64,000 nt of DNA, from positions 1 through 64,000 of the forward strand of contig CAYNMC010000038.1 in the NCBI GenBank assembly GCA_964398365.1, in the 5' to 3' direction. Numbering within the stretch: the first letter of the stretch is position 1; each line of letters starts with the position of its first letter. The translations under genes and the position numbers were made by a program. The notes under the pieces are model-generated. The model worked only from the letters and a program-made list of their open reading frames with translations. It did not search any database and was not told the DNA's origin. The stretch comes from CAYNMC01 sp964398365. GTDB lineage: Bacteria; Patescibacteriota; Microgenomatia; UBA1400; CAYNMC01. This document shows positions 25,078 to 34,838 of the stretch, piece after piece.

Positions 25078-27303
25078 TTAATGTCTTCTTTTTTGATTCT
25101 CCAAACGACCCTTAAAACCAGGAATAAAGTCATGCCGGCGAGGTCGTCTGGGTTGATTGAATGAAGTTCTCTCAAATTGCGATCTTGTTCTTGCTTCTTG
25201 CCCAAAAAGCATCGATAAGTTCACCCGCCCTTGCTCATCAATCTCACGCACTCTTACTTTAACCTTTTGTCCAAGAGTTAAAACTTGTTCAGGCCTAGCA
25301 GGATAACCTGGAATGTGGGAAAGATGTACCAAGCCTTCTCTTCCCGGTAAAACTTCAACGAAGGCACCGAAAGGTAATAACCTTTTGACCGTGCCTTCAA
25401 AAATTTCTCCTGGTTGCAACTCGCGGGTAAGACTGTCAATCCAGGTTAAGGCTTTATTAACAGCCACAGGATCATTACCAGCAATCGTCACTGAACCATC
25501 ATCTTCAACATCTACGGAACAACCCGTGGTGTTAATAATATGACGGATGGTTTTGCCACCTGAACCAATAACCTCACCAATTTTTGCAGGATCAATGTGG
25601 AGTACAGCGATCCTCGGAGCGTATTTGGAAAGCGCCGGTCTCGGCTTACCAATGACTTTTAGCATCTCTCCCAAAATAAATAAACGCGCTTTTTTAGCCT
25701 CACTTAAGGCTTCGGTCAAAATTTCTTGGTTAATTCCTGCAACCTTAATATCCATTTGTAAGGCAGTAATGCCATCGGCGGTGCCAGCCACCTTAAAATC
25801 CATATCGCCAAGATGATCTTCTTCGCCTAAAATATCGGTTAAAATCACAAATTCTTTTTCATTTTCTTCTTTTTTATTTTTGGCGTTTTGATTAATAATT
25901 AAACCCATGGCAATACCGGCCACCGGTTTCTTAATTGGCACACCAGCGTCCATTAAAGAAAGGGTTGAACCACAAACACTAGCCATCGAGGTTGAACCAT
26001 TGGAAGAGGTAATCTCGGAAACTACTCTGATTGTATAAGGAAATTTATCTTCTGGGGGAATCATTGGCTCCAAAGCTCTTTCAGCCAAAGCTCCATGACC
26101 GACTTCGCGCCTTGAAGGCCAACCCAAACGGCCGGTCTCTCCTACGGAATAAGGCGGCATAAAATAGTGATGAATGTAACGTTTACTTGCCTCGCCTTCC
26201 ATGGTCTCCAGTAATTGTTCTTCAGAGGGTGAACCAAGCGTGGTAATTGTTAAAGCTTGAGTAGAACCACGTTGAAAAATGGCTGAACCATGAGTACGCG
26301 GTAAAATTCCCACTTCAATTTTAAGTGGTCGGATCTCTTCGGGCCTTCGGCCATCAGGCCGTCTGGCCTGCTTTAAGATCTGCTCCCGGCTCAGCTTATG
26401 CCAAAGTTCAAAAATAATCTCGCCAATTAAACTGCTACCTTCCTCGTGTTTTTCTTTTAAAACTGCTTCAAGTTCCCAAAGCGGACTGGCATCTAATTTT
26501 CCCTGTCGCCCTTCCTTAAGAATTTTTTCGATCACCGGCTTTGCTTCTTTTTGGATCGCCTTAATAAATTGTGGACTGGCTGTTTTGGGTAAATATTTTT
26601 GTTTAGGCTTACCCGCTTTTTTTACCAAAATTTCAATTGTTTCAATAATCTTGCTGATTCTCTCTTGAGCAAAACCAAAGGCTTTACTCATTGCTTCCTC
26701 ACTTACTTCCTTAGCACCAGCTTCAACCATCACTACCGTGTTTTTCTTCCCAGAAATTATCAAATCCAAGTCTGAAAACTCACGTTCGGCATAAACAGGG
26801 TTGGCAAATAAATGACCATCTTTTAAGCCCACTCTTAAAGCCGCTACCGGTCCCTGCCAAGGAATATCAGAAATGGCCAAGGCCGCCGAAGCAGCCAGTA
26901 AGGCCGGAATATCCGGATCATTCTCACCATCAACCGATAAAACCGTCACAATAATTTGCACTTCCCTGCGATAATCTTTGGGGAAAAGAGGACGCAAAGA
27001 ACGATCAATCAAACGGGCTGTTAAAATTGCCTCGTCAGAAGGTCTACCCTCTCTTTTAACCCAACGACTGCCTTTAATCTTACCACCGGCATACAGCTTT
27101 TCTTGATACTCCACACTTAAAGGAAAATAATCCAACGACGTCTCTCTTTTTGAAGAAACGGCCGTCGCTAAAACAATCGTATCACCTAAACGTACTTCAA
27201 CCGCCCCATTGGCTTGAGTTGCCAATCTACCGCTTTGGAAAGTAAAGGTTTTACCGTCAACCGTAACTCTTTCAGTAATAATCTCTGGTCTCAACCCATC
27301 CAT
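25078..27303 (-). CDS. pnp: polyribonucleotide nucleotidyltransferase (PNPase)
   Basis: A phosphorolytic 3'-5' exoribonuclease. Two RNase PH domains (residues 10-140 and 320-540) surround an all-helical linker; the second has GSAIFQRGSTQALT, REVGHGALAERALEP and MASVCGSTLSLMDAGVPI. The C-terminus has a KH domain (IGEVIGSGGKTIRHI) and an S1 domain (FEGTVKRLLPFGAFVEV). The ATG at 27303 (MDGLRPE) is preferred to a TTG three codons upstream. It is the last gene of the nusA cluster, 46 bp after rpsO, and ends 4 bp from the tmRNA 3' end on the other strand. Confidence 0.96.
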   Translation of the reverse strand: MDGLRPEIITERVTVDGKTFTFQSGRLATQANGAVEVRLGDTIVLATAVSSKRETSLDYFPLSVEYQEKLYAGGKIKGSRWVKREGRPSDEAILTARLIDRSLRPLFPKDYRREVQIIVTVLSVDGENDPDIPALLAASAALAISDIPWQGPVAALRVGLKDGHLFANPVYAEREFSDLDLIISGKKNTVVMVEAGAKEVSEEAMSKAFGFAQERISKIIETIEILVKKAGKPKQKYLPKTASPQFIKAIQKEAKPVIEKILKEGRQGKLDASPLWELEAVLKEKHEEGSSLIGEIIFELWHKLSREQILKQARRPDGRRPEEIRPLKIEVGILPRTHGSAIFQRGSTQALTITTLGSPSEEQLLETMEGEASKRYIHHYFMPPYSVGETGRLGWPSRREVGHGALAERALEPMIPPEDKFPYTIRVVSEITSSNGSTSMASVCGSTLSLMDAGVPIKKPVAGIAMGLIINQNAKNKKEENEKEFVILTDILGEEDHLGDMDFKVAGTADGITALQMDIKVAGINQEILTEALSEAKKARLFILGEMLKVIGKPRPALSKYAPRIAVLHIDPAKIGEVIGSGGKTIRHIINTTGCSVDVEDDGSVTIAGNDPVAVNKALTWIDSLTRELQPGEIFEGTVKRLLPFGAFVEVLPGREGLVHLSHIPGYPARPEQVLTLGQKVKVRVREIDEQGRVNLSMLFGQEARTRSQFERTSFNQPRRPRRHDFIPGFKGRLENQKRRH

Positions 27304-27349
27304 ATAAATCAATTTATTAAAGAAGTAGAAAGAAAAAGATAGCCTCTTA

Positions 27350-27619
27350 TTACTTTTTTAATTTTAATTTTTTAATTAAATTTTGATAACGTTTTTTATC
27401 TTTCTCTGCTAAATAATTTAAAAGTCTTCGTCTTTTTGCCACCATACCCAATAAACCTCGACGAGAATGGGTATCCTTTTTATGGCTTTTTAAGTGTTCT
27501 GCCAATTTTTTGATTTGTGCTGTCAACAAAGCCGTCTGCACTTCCGGGCTGCCGGTATCATTTTTGCAGATTGCGTATTCTTCAATAATTTTTTTCTTTT
27601 CTGCAACGCTTAAAGACAT
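27350..27619 (-). CDS. rpsO: ribosomal protein S15
   Basis: A complete 89-residue S15, binding 16S rRNA in the small-subunit platform. It shows [34 protein letters not shown] and [15 protein letters not shown], and ends in a Lys-rich tail. The rpsO-pnp order is the bacterial standard, and S15 often controls its own translation from the leader. Confidence 0.97.
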   Translation of the reverse strand: MSLSVAEKKKIIEEYAICKNDTGSPEVQTALLTAQIKKLAEHLKSHKKDTHSRRGLLGMVAKRRRLLNYLAEKDKKRYQNLIKKLKLKK

Positions 27620-27666
27620 AAATTAAATTTGATTTTATCAGATTTACTAACAAACTACAAGGATAA

Positions 27667-28050
27667 TTAATTAACTTTTTTAAATATTCCGTCTAAATGA
27701 AGATAATAAAGATTGATTTTTAAATCGGGGAACAAGGACAAAATTTTATTCCGCGCCTTTTTCAAATCCTGAAGATGACGTGCAAAACTGTCTTCCTTAC
27801 CATAAGCACCACATTCCTCATGATGAATTAAAATCACCTTCTTAATCTGATGGAGTTTTTTGGAAATTTCAATTTGTTTTAAAATTACGTCTAAGTCTCT
27901 AGTGGCACCGGCATAACCAATATAGTCGTATTTCTTTCCTTTCAGATTTTTATCGAGCCACGAACGAATATATTTTTGAAAACGAAAATCAATACAAGCA
28001 ACCACTGCTGCCTCACAGCCATGTTGTTTCTGCTTTTTGGTTTTCTTCAT
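27667..28050 (-). CDS. small beta-carbonic-anhydrase-like protein
   Basis: From the ATG at 28050 the protein is 127 residues. It has the beta-carbonic anhydrase zinc pattern: ACIDFRF (Cys, with the Asp-Arg dyad) and IHHEECGAYG (His and second Cys). Between them lies YIGYAGATRDL. Beta-CAs are usually about 200 residues; this shorter form is seen in related proteins of unclear activity. The gene lies between a DHH-like gene and rpsO and is probably in the same transcript. An upstream in-frame start at 28245 lies inside the preceding gene and is unlikely. Confidence 0.7.
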   Translation of the reverse strand: MKKTKKQKQHGCEAAVVACIDFRFQKYIRSWLDKNLKGKKYDYIGYAGATRDLDVILKQIEISKKLHQIKKVILIHHEECGAYGKEDSFARHLQDLKKARNKILSLFPDLKINLYYLHLDGIFKKVN

Positions 28051-28063
28051 TTTAAATTTATTT

Positions 28064-29209
28064 TTATACCTGACTTGAGCCTTTATAAATTTTGGGCTTG
28101 AGCCAATCCGGCGGTGCTGGTTCTGACTCTTCGACAGTATCTTTTGGGGGCACCGCGCTTTTAACAACTTGTTTTCCAGCTTGATTAACCACCGACCCTC
28201 CAGTTTCACCGCTAAAAGCCTTTGAAGAAGAAGGTTTATTCTCAAAAGTAAATGGTGGTAAATTACTCGTCACTCCTGAATCCTCGGCTAAGCTTGCTGA
28301 AGTTTGGCTGTTTGCCGAAGAATAATTTGCCTGAGGAAAATAATAAGATGGTAGGGGTATGTTTATTGGTTGATAAGTAGCGCCGCTAAAGGTTGGATCC
28401 TGACCAGACATTTCACTTGAAGAAGGATAACTAAAAGGTTTTTTCTTTAAAACTTGAGGAGAGGAAACAGGTTGCATCTGTAAGCGTCGGCCGCCGGCAT
28501 GCATTGCCCAGGCAATTAAATCAAAAGTCTCCGCCCGCGTTCTAAAATTAAAATTATTGGTGGCTGTTTCCATGCCTGCCAGAATATTGGTAGCAATATC
28601 AGGATTAACTGTCATATTTAAATTCTTGATCACCAAACCCGCCAATTCGCTACAAGAAGAACTTTGAGGATCAATAAAATTGGTCTTACCATAACCGCTA
28701 TTAAAACGACTGATATCAAGATTGAGGCTTTCCGTCTCGGCAAAAAGTTTTTTTTCTTCTAAATAAAGCCGGCCAACTTCTTCGGGACGTTGACAACCAA
28801 TGATTATCAGCATATCAGCCACTGCTCCGCTATATTTATAGGAAAGTTTTTGATAGTCTAGAGGTGGATAACCCTCTTTCGGTTGAATCACTAAGTTAAA
28901 TTTTCCGTTGTTGATGTTGTAACTAACTTTCTCAATAGAATCTTCAAGATATTCAAAAGAAATAACCAAATTCTGACCGCCAATTTGATTTTGGATTTTA
29001 TCAACACCAATCAGTCTATTTAAGGCTACAGGAATGGGCTCTGAACAGACAATCGCCGCTCTTTTACCACTAGCTTTTAAAGAAAAATAAAGAGCCAAAC
29101 CGGCAGCGGTAACATCAACCGAGGGATTTACCGGCAGAAAAATCAAAATCTGTTTACTTTTAACCAAAAGCTTGCCAACTTTGCTAAAAATTTGAGGATC
29201 CATTTTCAT
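28064..29209 (-). CDS. DHH-family-like protein, catalytic motifs degenerate, Ser/Pro-rich tail
   Basis: This 381-residue protein sits where bacteria have nrnA (nusA-infB-rbfA-nrnA-truB-rpsO). Its first 250 residues fit the DHH phosphoesterase fold: VNPSVDVTAAGLALYFSLK where NrnA has PDxDAxGS, and ADMLIIIGCQ later. The DHH triad itself is not seen, and Asp/His residues that bind metal are mostly absent, so it may bind nucleotides without cutting. The C-terminal 120 residues are Ser/Pro/Tyr-rich and low complexity. It overlaps infB by ATGA. Family assignment is from position plus fold-level resemblance. Confidence 0.6.
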   Translation of the reverse strand: MKMDPQIFSKVGKLLVKSKQILIFLPVNPSVDVTAAGLALYFSLKASGKRAAIVCSEPIPVALNRLIGVDKIQNQIGGQNLVISFEYLEDSIEKVSYNINNGKFNLVIQPKEGYPPLDYQKLSYKYSGAVADMLIIIGCQRPEEVGRLYLEEKKLFAETESLNLDISRFNSGYGKTNFIDPQSSSCSELAGLVIKNLNMTVNPDIATNILAGMETATNNFNFRTRAETFDLIAWAMHAGGRRLQMQPVSSPQVLKKKPFSYPSSSEMSGQDPTFSGATYQPINIPLPSYYFPQANYSSANSQTSASLAEDSGVTSNLPPFTFENKPSSSKAFSGETGGSVVNQAGKQVVKSAVPPKDTVEESEPAPPDWLKPKIYKGSSQV

Positions 29210-30684
29210 TCATAAATAACTTTATGAAATGATATTATATCATCTCCTATCTTAAAATCAACGTCAGGAACAAAAACTAAACCAACCTCATCGCCGGCTT
29301 TAACTGTTTTTACATCTTGTCGATTTTTCTGCATATTTTTAATCTTTGCCTCACCAATAAAATTTTCTGTACGCTTAAAACGTACCTGATCACCAAGATT
29401 TAAACTTCCCTTAACAACCCGACAACCAGCAATGTGCGCCCCTTTAATTTTAAACTCTGCAATCACCGTGGCTTCACCTAAAATTGTTTCTTCAACCGTC
29501 GGTTCAATTAAATGTAAAACCTCTTTCTCAATATCTTCCAAAAGTTGATAAATAACTTGATAAGTTTTGACATTTACCTTTTCAAACTCCGCCAACTTCT
29601 TTACCGCTTGGGGGAAATTAACCCTAAAGGCTAAAATCGAAGCCTTTGCTGAAGCAGCCATCAACACATCAGATTCGCTCACATCGCCAAGCCCCTCGGA
29701 AATCAAAACTACTTCTTGAGGAAGAGAGCTTTTGATGGCTTCTAAACTGCCGTTAACATCTGCTTTTAAAATTAACTTGAAACATTTGTTTTTTTCTTTA
29801 ATCTCCTCGATAACCGGCTTAAGTTTCTTGTGCGTAAAAGTAACTTTCTTTCGGTTAATAATCATTGAGTTGGAAAATTTAATCAAACTGCCTACTTCAG
29901 GTAATTCTTTAAAACCCAAAATTTCCACTGGTTTTGCTGGTTCGGCTTCGCTCACTAAATAACCGTTTTCATCAAGCATGCTTTTGACTTTACCACCACT
30001 ACCGCTCACAATAAAATCTCCGAGATGAATTACACCTTTTTTGACAATGACCGTTGCCAGCGGGCCACGGCGGCAATCAAGTTTAGTCTCGATCACCACG
30101 GCTTCGGGCTGAACATTTAACTCTGCCTTCAACTCTTGAATTTCTGCCTGTAAAATAATCATTTCCAAAAGCTCGTCAACGCCCTTGCCTGTCTTTGCCG
30201 AGATGGGTACTAAAACTACCTGACCACCGTAACCTTCTACCAAAACGCCTCTTTCTGCCAACTGAGCTTTAACTTTGTCAACAGAAGTCCCGGGTAAATC
30301 AATCTTGTTAGCAGCCACAATAAAAGGAATTTTGGCTTCTTCAAGAATCTGGAGTGATTCAAGAGTTTGAGGTTTAACTCCTTCGCTGGCATCAACTACC
30401 AAAACTGCTAAATCCGCAACTTTTACACCGCGACACCTAATTTTATTAAAAGCCGCGTGACCGGGAGTATCAATGAAGGTGATTGTTTTTCCCTGGCTTT
30501 TGAGTTTGATTTGGTAAGCACCAATATGTTGGGTAATCCCTCCTGTTTCCGCTGCAGCCACATGGGTTTTGCGGATATAATCCAAAAGGGTAGTTTTCCC
30601 ATGGTCAACATGGCCCAAGACACAAACCACTGGGGGCCGAGAAATAAGAAAAGATTTAAGCTCACGCTTATTGCTTTTAACCAT
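29206..30684 (-). CDS. infB: translation initiation factor IF-2, short form
   Basis: The GTPase brings initiator tRNA to the ribosome. The G domain begins almost at the N-terminus: CVLGHVDHGKTTLLDYIRKT (G1), FIDTPGHAAF (G3), AANKIDLPG (G4). Domains II-IV follow, ending GDQVRFKRTEN and VGLVFVPDVDFKIGD. At 492 residues it lacks the long N-terminal region and IF2-N domains of most bacteria, close to the minimal organisation. It follows nusA by 16 bp and overlaps the DHH-like gene. Confidence 0.95.
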   Translation of the reverse strand: MVKSNKRELKSFLISRPPVVCVLGHVDHGKTTLLDYIRKTHVAAAETGGITQHIGAYQIKLKSQGKTITFIDTPGHAAFNKIRCRGVKVADLAVLVVDASEGVKPQTLESLQILEEAKIPFIVAANKIDLPGTSVDKVKAQLAERGVLVEGYGGQVVLVPISAKTGKGVDELLEMIILQAEIQELKAELNVQPEAVVIETKLDCRRGPLATVIVKKGVIHLGDFIVSGSGGKVKSMLDENGYLVSEAEPAKPVEILGFKELPEVGSLIKFSNSMIINRKKVTFTHKKLKPVIEEIKEKNKCFKLILKADVNGSLEAIKSSLPQEVVLISEGLGDVSESDVLMAASAKASILAFRVNFPQAVKKLAEFEKVNVKTYQVIYQLLEDIEKEVLHLIEPTVEETILGEATVIAEFKIKGAHIAGCRVVKGSLNLGDQVRFKRTENFIGEAKIKNMQKNRQDVKTVKAGDEVGLVFVPDVDFKIGDDIISFHKVIYE

Positions 30685-30700
30685 ATTTGTAAATGCAAGC

Positions 30701-31786
30701 TCATTTTGCTTCTTTAGCTTTAGTTTTGTTCTTGTTGCTTGTTTTCTGAATCACTTTTTTCTCTTTTGTCTTTTTGCTCTTAACCTTTTCCTTTTGCGTT
30801 TCAACCTGAGTTTTTTTTCCTTCCGGACCAATGATATCAATTTTGTAACCCGTTAGTTTAGCCGCCAAACGAACGTTTTGGCCTTCTTTACCAATTGCCA
30901 AAGAAAGTTGATCCTCGTCAGCTGTCACTAGAGCTGTTTTTTTCTCTTTATCTACATTAACTTTAAGGTGCTCTGCTGGTGATAAGGCAGCCGTAATAAA
31001 CTTCACCGGATCTTCGCTATAAGGCACAATGTCAAGTTTCTCACCCCCTAACTCTTCAATGACCGCACCCACTCTTACTCCTTTTTGACCAACACAAGAA
31101 CCTACCGGATCTACACCTGGTTGTTTAGAGGCAACGGCGACTTTGGCGCGAATTCCCGGTTCGCGCGCCACCACCTTAATCTCCACCGCCCCTGAAGCCA
31201 CTTCGGGCACTTCACGCTTAAATAAAGCGCTCACTAATTCCGGTGCCGCTCGGGAAATAATCACTTGTTTCCCTTTATTTGTCTCCCGAATTCCTGAAAT
31301 ATAAAAACTTAACCGACTATTCAAACGATATTTCTCATGTGGAATTTGTTCGTGGGGCGGCATCACCCCCTGACCTCTACCAATATCACAAATGATATCT
31401 TGACCATCGAAACGCAAAATCATACCATTAACTACGCCACCAACTTTTTTTTCGTACTCCGCCAGAATCACTGCTTTTTCTGCTTCCCTAATTTTTTGAA
31501 TAATTACTTGTTTCGCAGTTTGAGCAGCAATGCGCCCAAAACCCGGCGGTGTTACTTCTTCCTTTTTCCCCTCGATAATTTTAAAAATTTTCGCACTGCC
31601 GCTTTCAGGAGAAACTTCTACCTCATATTCGGCATCTTCTTCTAATCCCTTATCTTTACGATAAGCCGCAAGAATGGCAGCTTTGATCGTCTCCATTACC
31701 GATTCCGCTGAAATCCCCCTTTCGTTACAAATTTGATTTAAGGCTACGGCAAATTCGGTACGCAAAGTTAAACTTGGCATTTTCAT
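30701..31786 (-). CDS. nusA: transcription termination/antitermination factor NusA
   Basis: The protein has the N-terminal RNAP-binding domain (ALNQICNERGISAESVMETI), S1 domain (VVNGMILRFDGQDIICDIG), KH1 (CVGQKGVRVGAVIEEL) and KH2 (SLAIGKEGQNVRLAAK), then a Lys-rich tail. It lacks the acidic repeats of E. coli NusA. The ATG at 31786 (MKMPSLTL) is chosen; a more upstream GTG would lie inside the leader hairpin. A promoter and hairpin lie between it and dnaJ. It is the first gene of the nusA-infB-pnp run. Confidence 0.94.
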   Translation of the reverse strand: MKMPSLTLRTEFAVALNQICNERGISAESVMETIKAAILAAYRKDKGLEEDAEYEVEVSPESGSAKIFKIIEGKKEEVTPPGFGRIAAQTAKQVIIQKIREAEKAVILAEYEKKVGGVVNGMILRFDGQDIICDIGRGQGVMPPHEQIPHEKYRLNSRLSFYISGIRETNKGKQVIISRAAPELVSALFKREVPEVASGAVEIKVVAREPGIRAKVAVASKQPGVDPVGSCVGQKGVRVGAVIEELGGEKLDIVPYSEDPVKFITAALSPAEHLKVNVDKEKKTALVTADEDQLSLAIGKEGQNVRLAAKLTGYKIDIIGPEGKKTQVETQKEKVKSKKTKEKKVIQKTSNKNKTKAKEAK

Positions 31787-31798
31787 CTCTTTAATGAA

Positions 31799-31823
31799 AA
31801 AGGTGGGAATTCCGCCCACCTTT
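31799..31823 (-). terminator. terminator/attenuator hairpin just before nusA
   Basis: AAAGGTGGG pairs perfectly with CCCACCTTT across a 7 nt loop, followed on the minus strand by a short U-run (TTTTTC) ending 10 nt before the nusA ATG. It can end the dnaJ transcript, but it also lies downstream of the likely nusA promoter. Confidence 0.75.
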
Positions 31824-31853
31824 CCATTTTATTAAAATTCTTAGACTCTTATT

Positions 31854-31881
31854 ATCCTAGCAAATTTTTGAGAAAAGTCAA
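31854..31881 (-). promoter_or_regulatory. candidate nusA promoter
   Basis: TTGACT (31876-31881) and TAGGAT (31854-31859) with a 16 bp spacer, between dnaJ and nusA. Transcription would start near 31847 and pass through the hairpin at 31799-31823. Confidence 0.6.
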
Positions 31882-31893
31882 CGGTGAATTTAT

Positions 31894-32796
31894 TTAAAAA
31901 TTAGCCTTAGCACCGCTAATCTTTTCAAATTCTTCCAGAAGCCGCCGTTGTTGGCCAGTTAATTTCTCGGGAATCTGAATCAGAAGACGAATGTATTGAT
32001 CACCTTTATAAGGGGTGTTAGGACGGGGAAGCCCCTTGCCTCTAAGTCTAATCAAGGTGCCAGGTTGAGTCCCTGGTCTAATCTTGATTTTTAAAACGCC
32101 GTCTAAAGTTGGCACTTCTGTTTCCCCTCCCAGTGCTGCCAAGGTAAAGGGGATTCTTTTATCAACAAGGATATCTTGACCATCTCGTCGGAAAGTTTCA
32201 TCGTTGGCTACTTCAATAGAAACATAAAAATCAGAAAATTTAATTCTGGTGCCGTCATCCACGCCGGCAGGAATCTTGATTTTTCTTGCTTTTCCTTGAT
32301 GAACAATGGTTTTCGTACAACCCTTAGCGGCTTCCATAAAAGATAATTTAAGCGAATAACGGGTAAGTCGCTGACGCTGACGAAAGGGTGAGGCGCCGCC
32401 AAAAAAGGATTCAAAAACCTCAAAAGGATCAGAAAAGCCGCCAAAATCAAAACCCAAGTCTTCAAAGGGTGAACCGCCGCCAACATGAGTGTAGGTATAA
32501 GTAAAAGGTCCCTGCCGATAAGTCCGTGTAAAAGGTCCACCCTCAAAGCCCCCAAAACCAGCGGCGCCGGCTTCAAAAGCGGCATGACCAAATTGATCAT
32601 AAGCTTCTCGCTTCTTGGGGTCAGATAAAACTTCGTAAGCTTGGTTAATTTCCTTAAATTTCTCTGTCGCTTCAGGACTTTTATTTCGATCAGGATGCCA
32701 ACGTAAAGCCAGCCGACGATAAGCCTGCTTTAGTTCCGCAGGCGAAGCATTCCTGTTCACTCCCAAAATATCATAATAATCCCTTTTAATTGCCAT
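31894..32796 (-). CDS. dnaJ: DnaJ/CbpA-type co-chaperone (no zinc finger)
   Basis: The J domain has [20 protein letters not shown] and [12 protein letters not shown] with the HPD motif. A Gly/Phe-rich linker ([23 protein letters not shown]) and two C-terminal beta domains follow ([27 protein letters not shown]). The CxxCxGxG zinc-finger repeats of classical DnaJ are missing, so at 300 residues it is of the CbpA (type II) architecture. It is the last gene of hrcA-grpE-dnaK-dnaJ and serves DnaK. A hairpin lies between dnaK and dnaJ. Confidence 0.93.
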   Translation of the reverse strand: MAIKRDYYDILGVNRNASPAELKQAYRRLALRWHPDRNKSPEATEKFKEINQAYEVLSDPKKREAYDQFGHAAFEAGAAGFGGFEGGPFTRTYRQGPFTYTYTHVGGGSPFEDLGFDFGGFSDPFEVFESFFGGASPFRQRQRLTRYSLKLSFMEAAKGCTKTIVHQGKARKIKIPAGVDDGTRIKFSDFYVSIEVANDETFRRDGQDILVDKRIPFTLAALGGETEVPTLDGVLKIKIRPGTQPGTLIRLRGKGLPRPNTPYKGDQYIRLLIQIPEKLTGQQRRLLEEFEKISGAKANF

Positions 32797-32835
32797 AATT
32801 TTCTTTATTGTAAGCTAAAATCGTCTAAGCTTAAA

Positions 32836-32858
32836 GGCCTCGCTGCCAAAGCGAGGCC
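32836..32858 (-). terminator. hairpin between dnaK and dnaJ
   Basis: GGCCTCGC and GCGAGGCC pair perfectly with a 7 nt loop, followed by TTTAAG on the minus strand. The weak U-run suggests a partial terminator or mRNA-stabilising element that lowers dnaJ relative to dnaK. Confidence 0.6.
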
Positions 32859-32889
32859 AATCTTAAAATTTTAACTGCCAGTCTTAATT

Positions 32890-34800
32890 TTATTCGACGA
32901 CTTCTCCTTCTTCGGCTTTACTTTTGTCTTCGGTTTTTTTCTTATGCTTTGCCGCTTTCTCCTTTGAATCTTCTGTTTTCCCTTGTTCTGGAGTGGTTCC
33001 AGCCTGCTGATAGAGCTTTTCGCCAATCTTTTGTAGTTTTTCGGAAAGATCTTTCGTCGCCACTTCAATTGTTTCTTTAGTCACATCCTCTTTTTTCAGT
33101 AACTCTCTTACTTTTTTTACCTCCTCTTCAACTTCTTTTTTTTCTTCCTCTTGGATCTTATCGCCTGCTTCTTTCAGGGTTTTTTCTGCCACAAAACATA
33201 GGTTGTCGGCTTGATTTTTGGCTTCAATGGTTTCTTTTTTAATTCTATCTTCTTCAAGATGTTTCTCTGCTTCGGCAGTCATCCGCGCTACTTCCTCTTT
33301 GGATAAACCAGTAGAACCCTGAATGGTAATTTTTTGTTCCTTACCTGTTGCTTTATCTTTGGCGGTAACGTTTAAAATCCCGTTGGCATCTAAATCAAAA
33401 GTTACTTCAATCTGGGGTACCCCTCTCGGCGCCGGGGGAATCCCATCCAAAATAAACCGGCCCAATGATTTGTTATCCGCTGCCATCGGCCGCTCACCCT
33501 GTAAAACATTAATTTCTACCTGAGTTTGATTATCGGCCGCGGTAGAAAAAATTTGGCTTTTGGCCGTCGGAATGGTAGTATTGCGACTAATCATCGGAGT
33601 AGCTACCCCTCCCAAAGTCTCAATAGATAAAGTAAGCGGTGTCACATCCAAAAGAAGAATATCCTTAACCTCGCCTGTTAAAACTCCTCCCTGAATAGCG
33701 GCACCCACCGCCACCACTTCATCAGGATTGACACTTCGATTTGGTTCTTTGCCAAAAAAATCCTTAACCGTTTGATAAACTTTAGGCATGCGTGTCATAC
33801 CACCTACCATAACCACCTCATCAACATCTTTAATGGTAATCTTGGCATCTTTTAGACAAGCCTTAACAGGTAAAATGGTTTTCTCAATTAAATCATCTAC
33901 CAGTTGCTCCAATTTAGAGCGAGTCAATTTCATGGTTAAATGTAAAGGTCCTTCTCGGCCCTGAGTAATAAAAGGTTGATTAATTTCCGTTTCCATCGAA
34001 GAAGAAAGTTCAATTTTTGCTTTTTCCGCTGCATCTCTAATTCTTTGCAAAGCCTGAGAGTCTTTTCTTAAATCAATCCCTTGCTCTTTTTTAAACTCAT
34101 CAGCAATATAATCAACTAAGCGCTTATCAAAATCATCACCGCCCAAATGGGTATTGCCGTTGGTTGCCTTTACTTCATAAACGCCTTCTCCTAGCTCTAA
34201 AATAGAAATGTCAAAAGTCCCCCCACCTAAATCATAAACAGCAATAGTTTTTGCACCCTTTTTATCCAGTCCGTAGGCTAAAGCCGCTGCCGTGGGTTCA
34301 TTGATAATCCGTTTTACTTTTAAACCTGCGATTTCTCCTGCTTCTTTGGTGGCATTACGTTGGGAATCATCAAAATAAGCCGGTACTGTGATCACTGCTT
34401 CAGTTACCTTTTCACCCAAATAAGCTTCGGCATCAGCCTTGGCTTTTTGAAGAATTTTGGCAGAAATTTCTTGAGGGGTATAAACTTTTCCTGCTACCTC
34501 GACACAGGCCAAACCTTTATTGTTAGCAACAATCTTATAAGGTAACCACTTAATATCTTCCTGAACACTTGGGTCTTTAAATCTTTTACCCATCAACCTT
34601 TTAATACTAAAAATGGTATTTTTGGGATTTAAAACCATTTGACGTTTGGCTACGTCACCAACTAAGTTTTTGACTGGCTCAACCACCGAAGGAATAACAT
34701 TGCGACCTTCGGCCGAATGAATAACTTTGGCTTTACCACCTTCCATCACGGCCACACAAGAATTGGTTGTTCCAAGATCAATACCAACAATTTTATTCAT
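32890..34800 (-). CDS. dnaK: molecular chaperone DnaK (Hsp70)
   Basis: The nucleotide-binding domain starts [20 protein letters not shown] and has [27 protein letters not shown] and [10 protein letters not shown]. The substrate-binding domain has [16 protein letters not shown], followed by a helical lid and an acidic/Lys-rich tail ending EGEVVE. The ATG at 34800 has AGGAGG five bases upstream, preferred to the in-frame GTG at 34806. With GrpE and DnaJ it forms the complete Hsp70 system in one operon. Confidence 0.97.
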   Translation of the reverse strand: MNKIVGIDLGTTNSCVAVMEGGKAKVIHSAEGRNVIPSVVEPVKNLVGDVAKRQMVLNPKNTIFSIKRLMGKRFKDPSVQEDIKWLPYKIVANNKGLACVEVAGKVYTPQEISAKILQKAKADAEAYLGEKVTEAVITVPAYFDDSQRNATKEAGEIAGLKVKRIINEPTAAALAYGLDKKGAKTIAVYDLGGGTFDISILELGEGVYEVKATNGNTHLGGDDFDKRLVDYIADEFKKEQGIDLRKDSQALQRIRDAAEKAKIELSSSMETEINQPFITQGREGPLHLTMKLTRSKLEQLVDDLIEKTILPVKACLKDAKITIKDVDEVVMVGGMTRMPKVYQTVKDFFGKEPNRSVNPDEVVAVGAAIQGGVLTGEVKDILLLDVTPLTLSIETLGGVATPMISRNTTIPTAKSQIFSTAADNQTQVEINVLQGERPMAADNKSLGRFILDGIPPAPRGVPQIEVTFDLDANGILNVTAKDKATGKEQKITIQGSTGLSKEEVARMTAEAEKHLEEDRIKKETIEAKNQADNLCFVAEKTLKEAGDKIQEEEKKEVEEEVKKVRELLKKEDVTKETIEVATKDLSEKLQKIGEKLYQQAGTTPEQGKTEDSKEKAAKHKKKTEDKSKAEEGEVVE

Positions 34801-34838
34801 AAACACCTCCTATAAAATTCCAAAATTTAAATTATTTT

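Noticed and set aside
27667..28245. Longer form of the carbonic-anhydrase-like protein starting at 28245
   Set aside because: The extra 65 residues overlap the DHH-like coding region and are low complexity; the ATG at 28050 begins just before the conserved domain.
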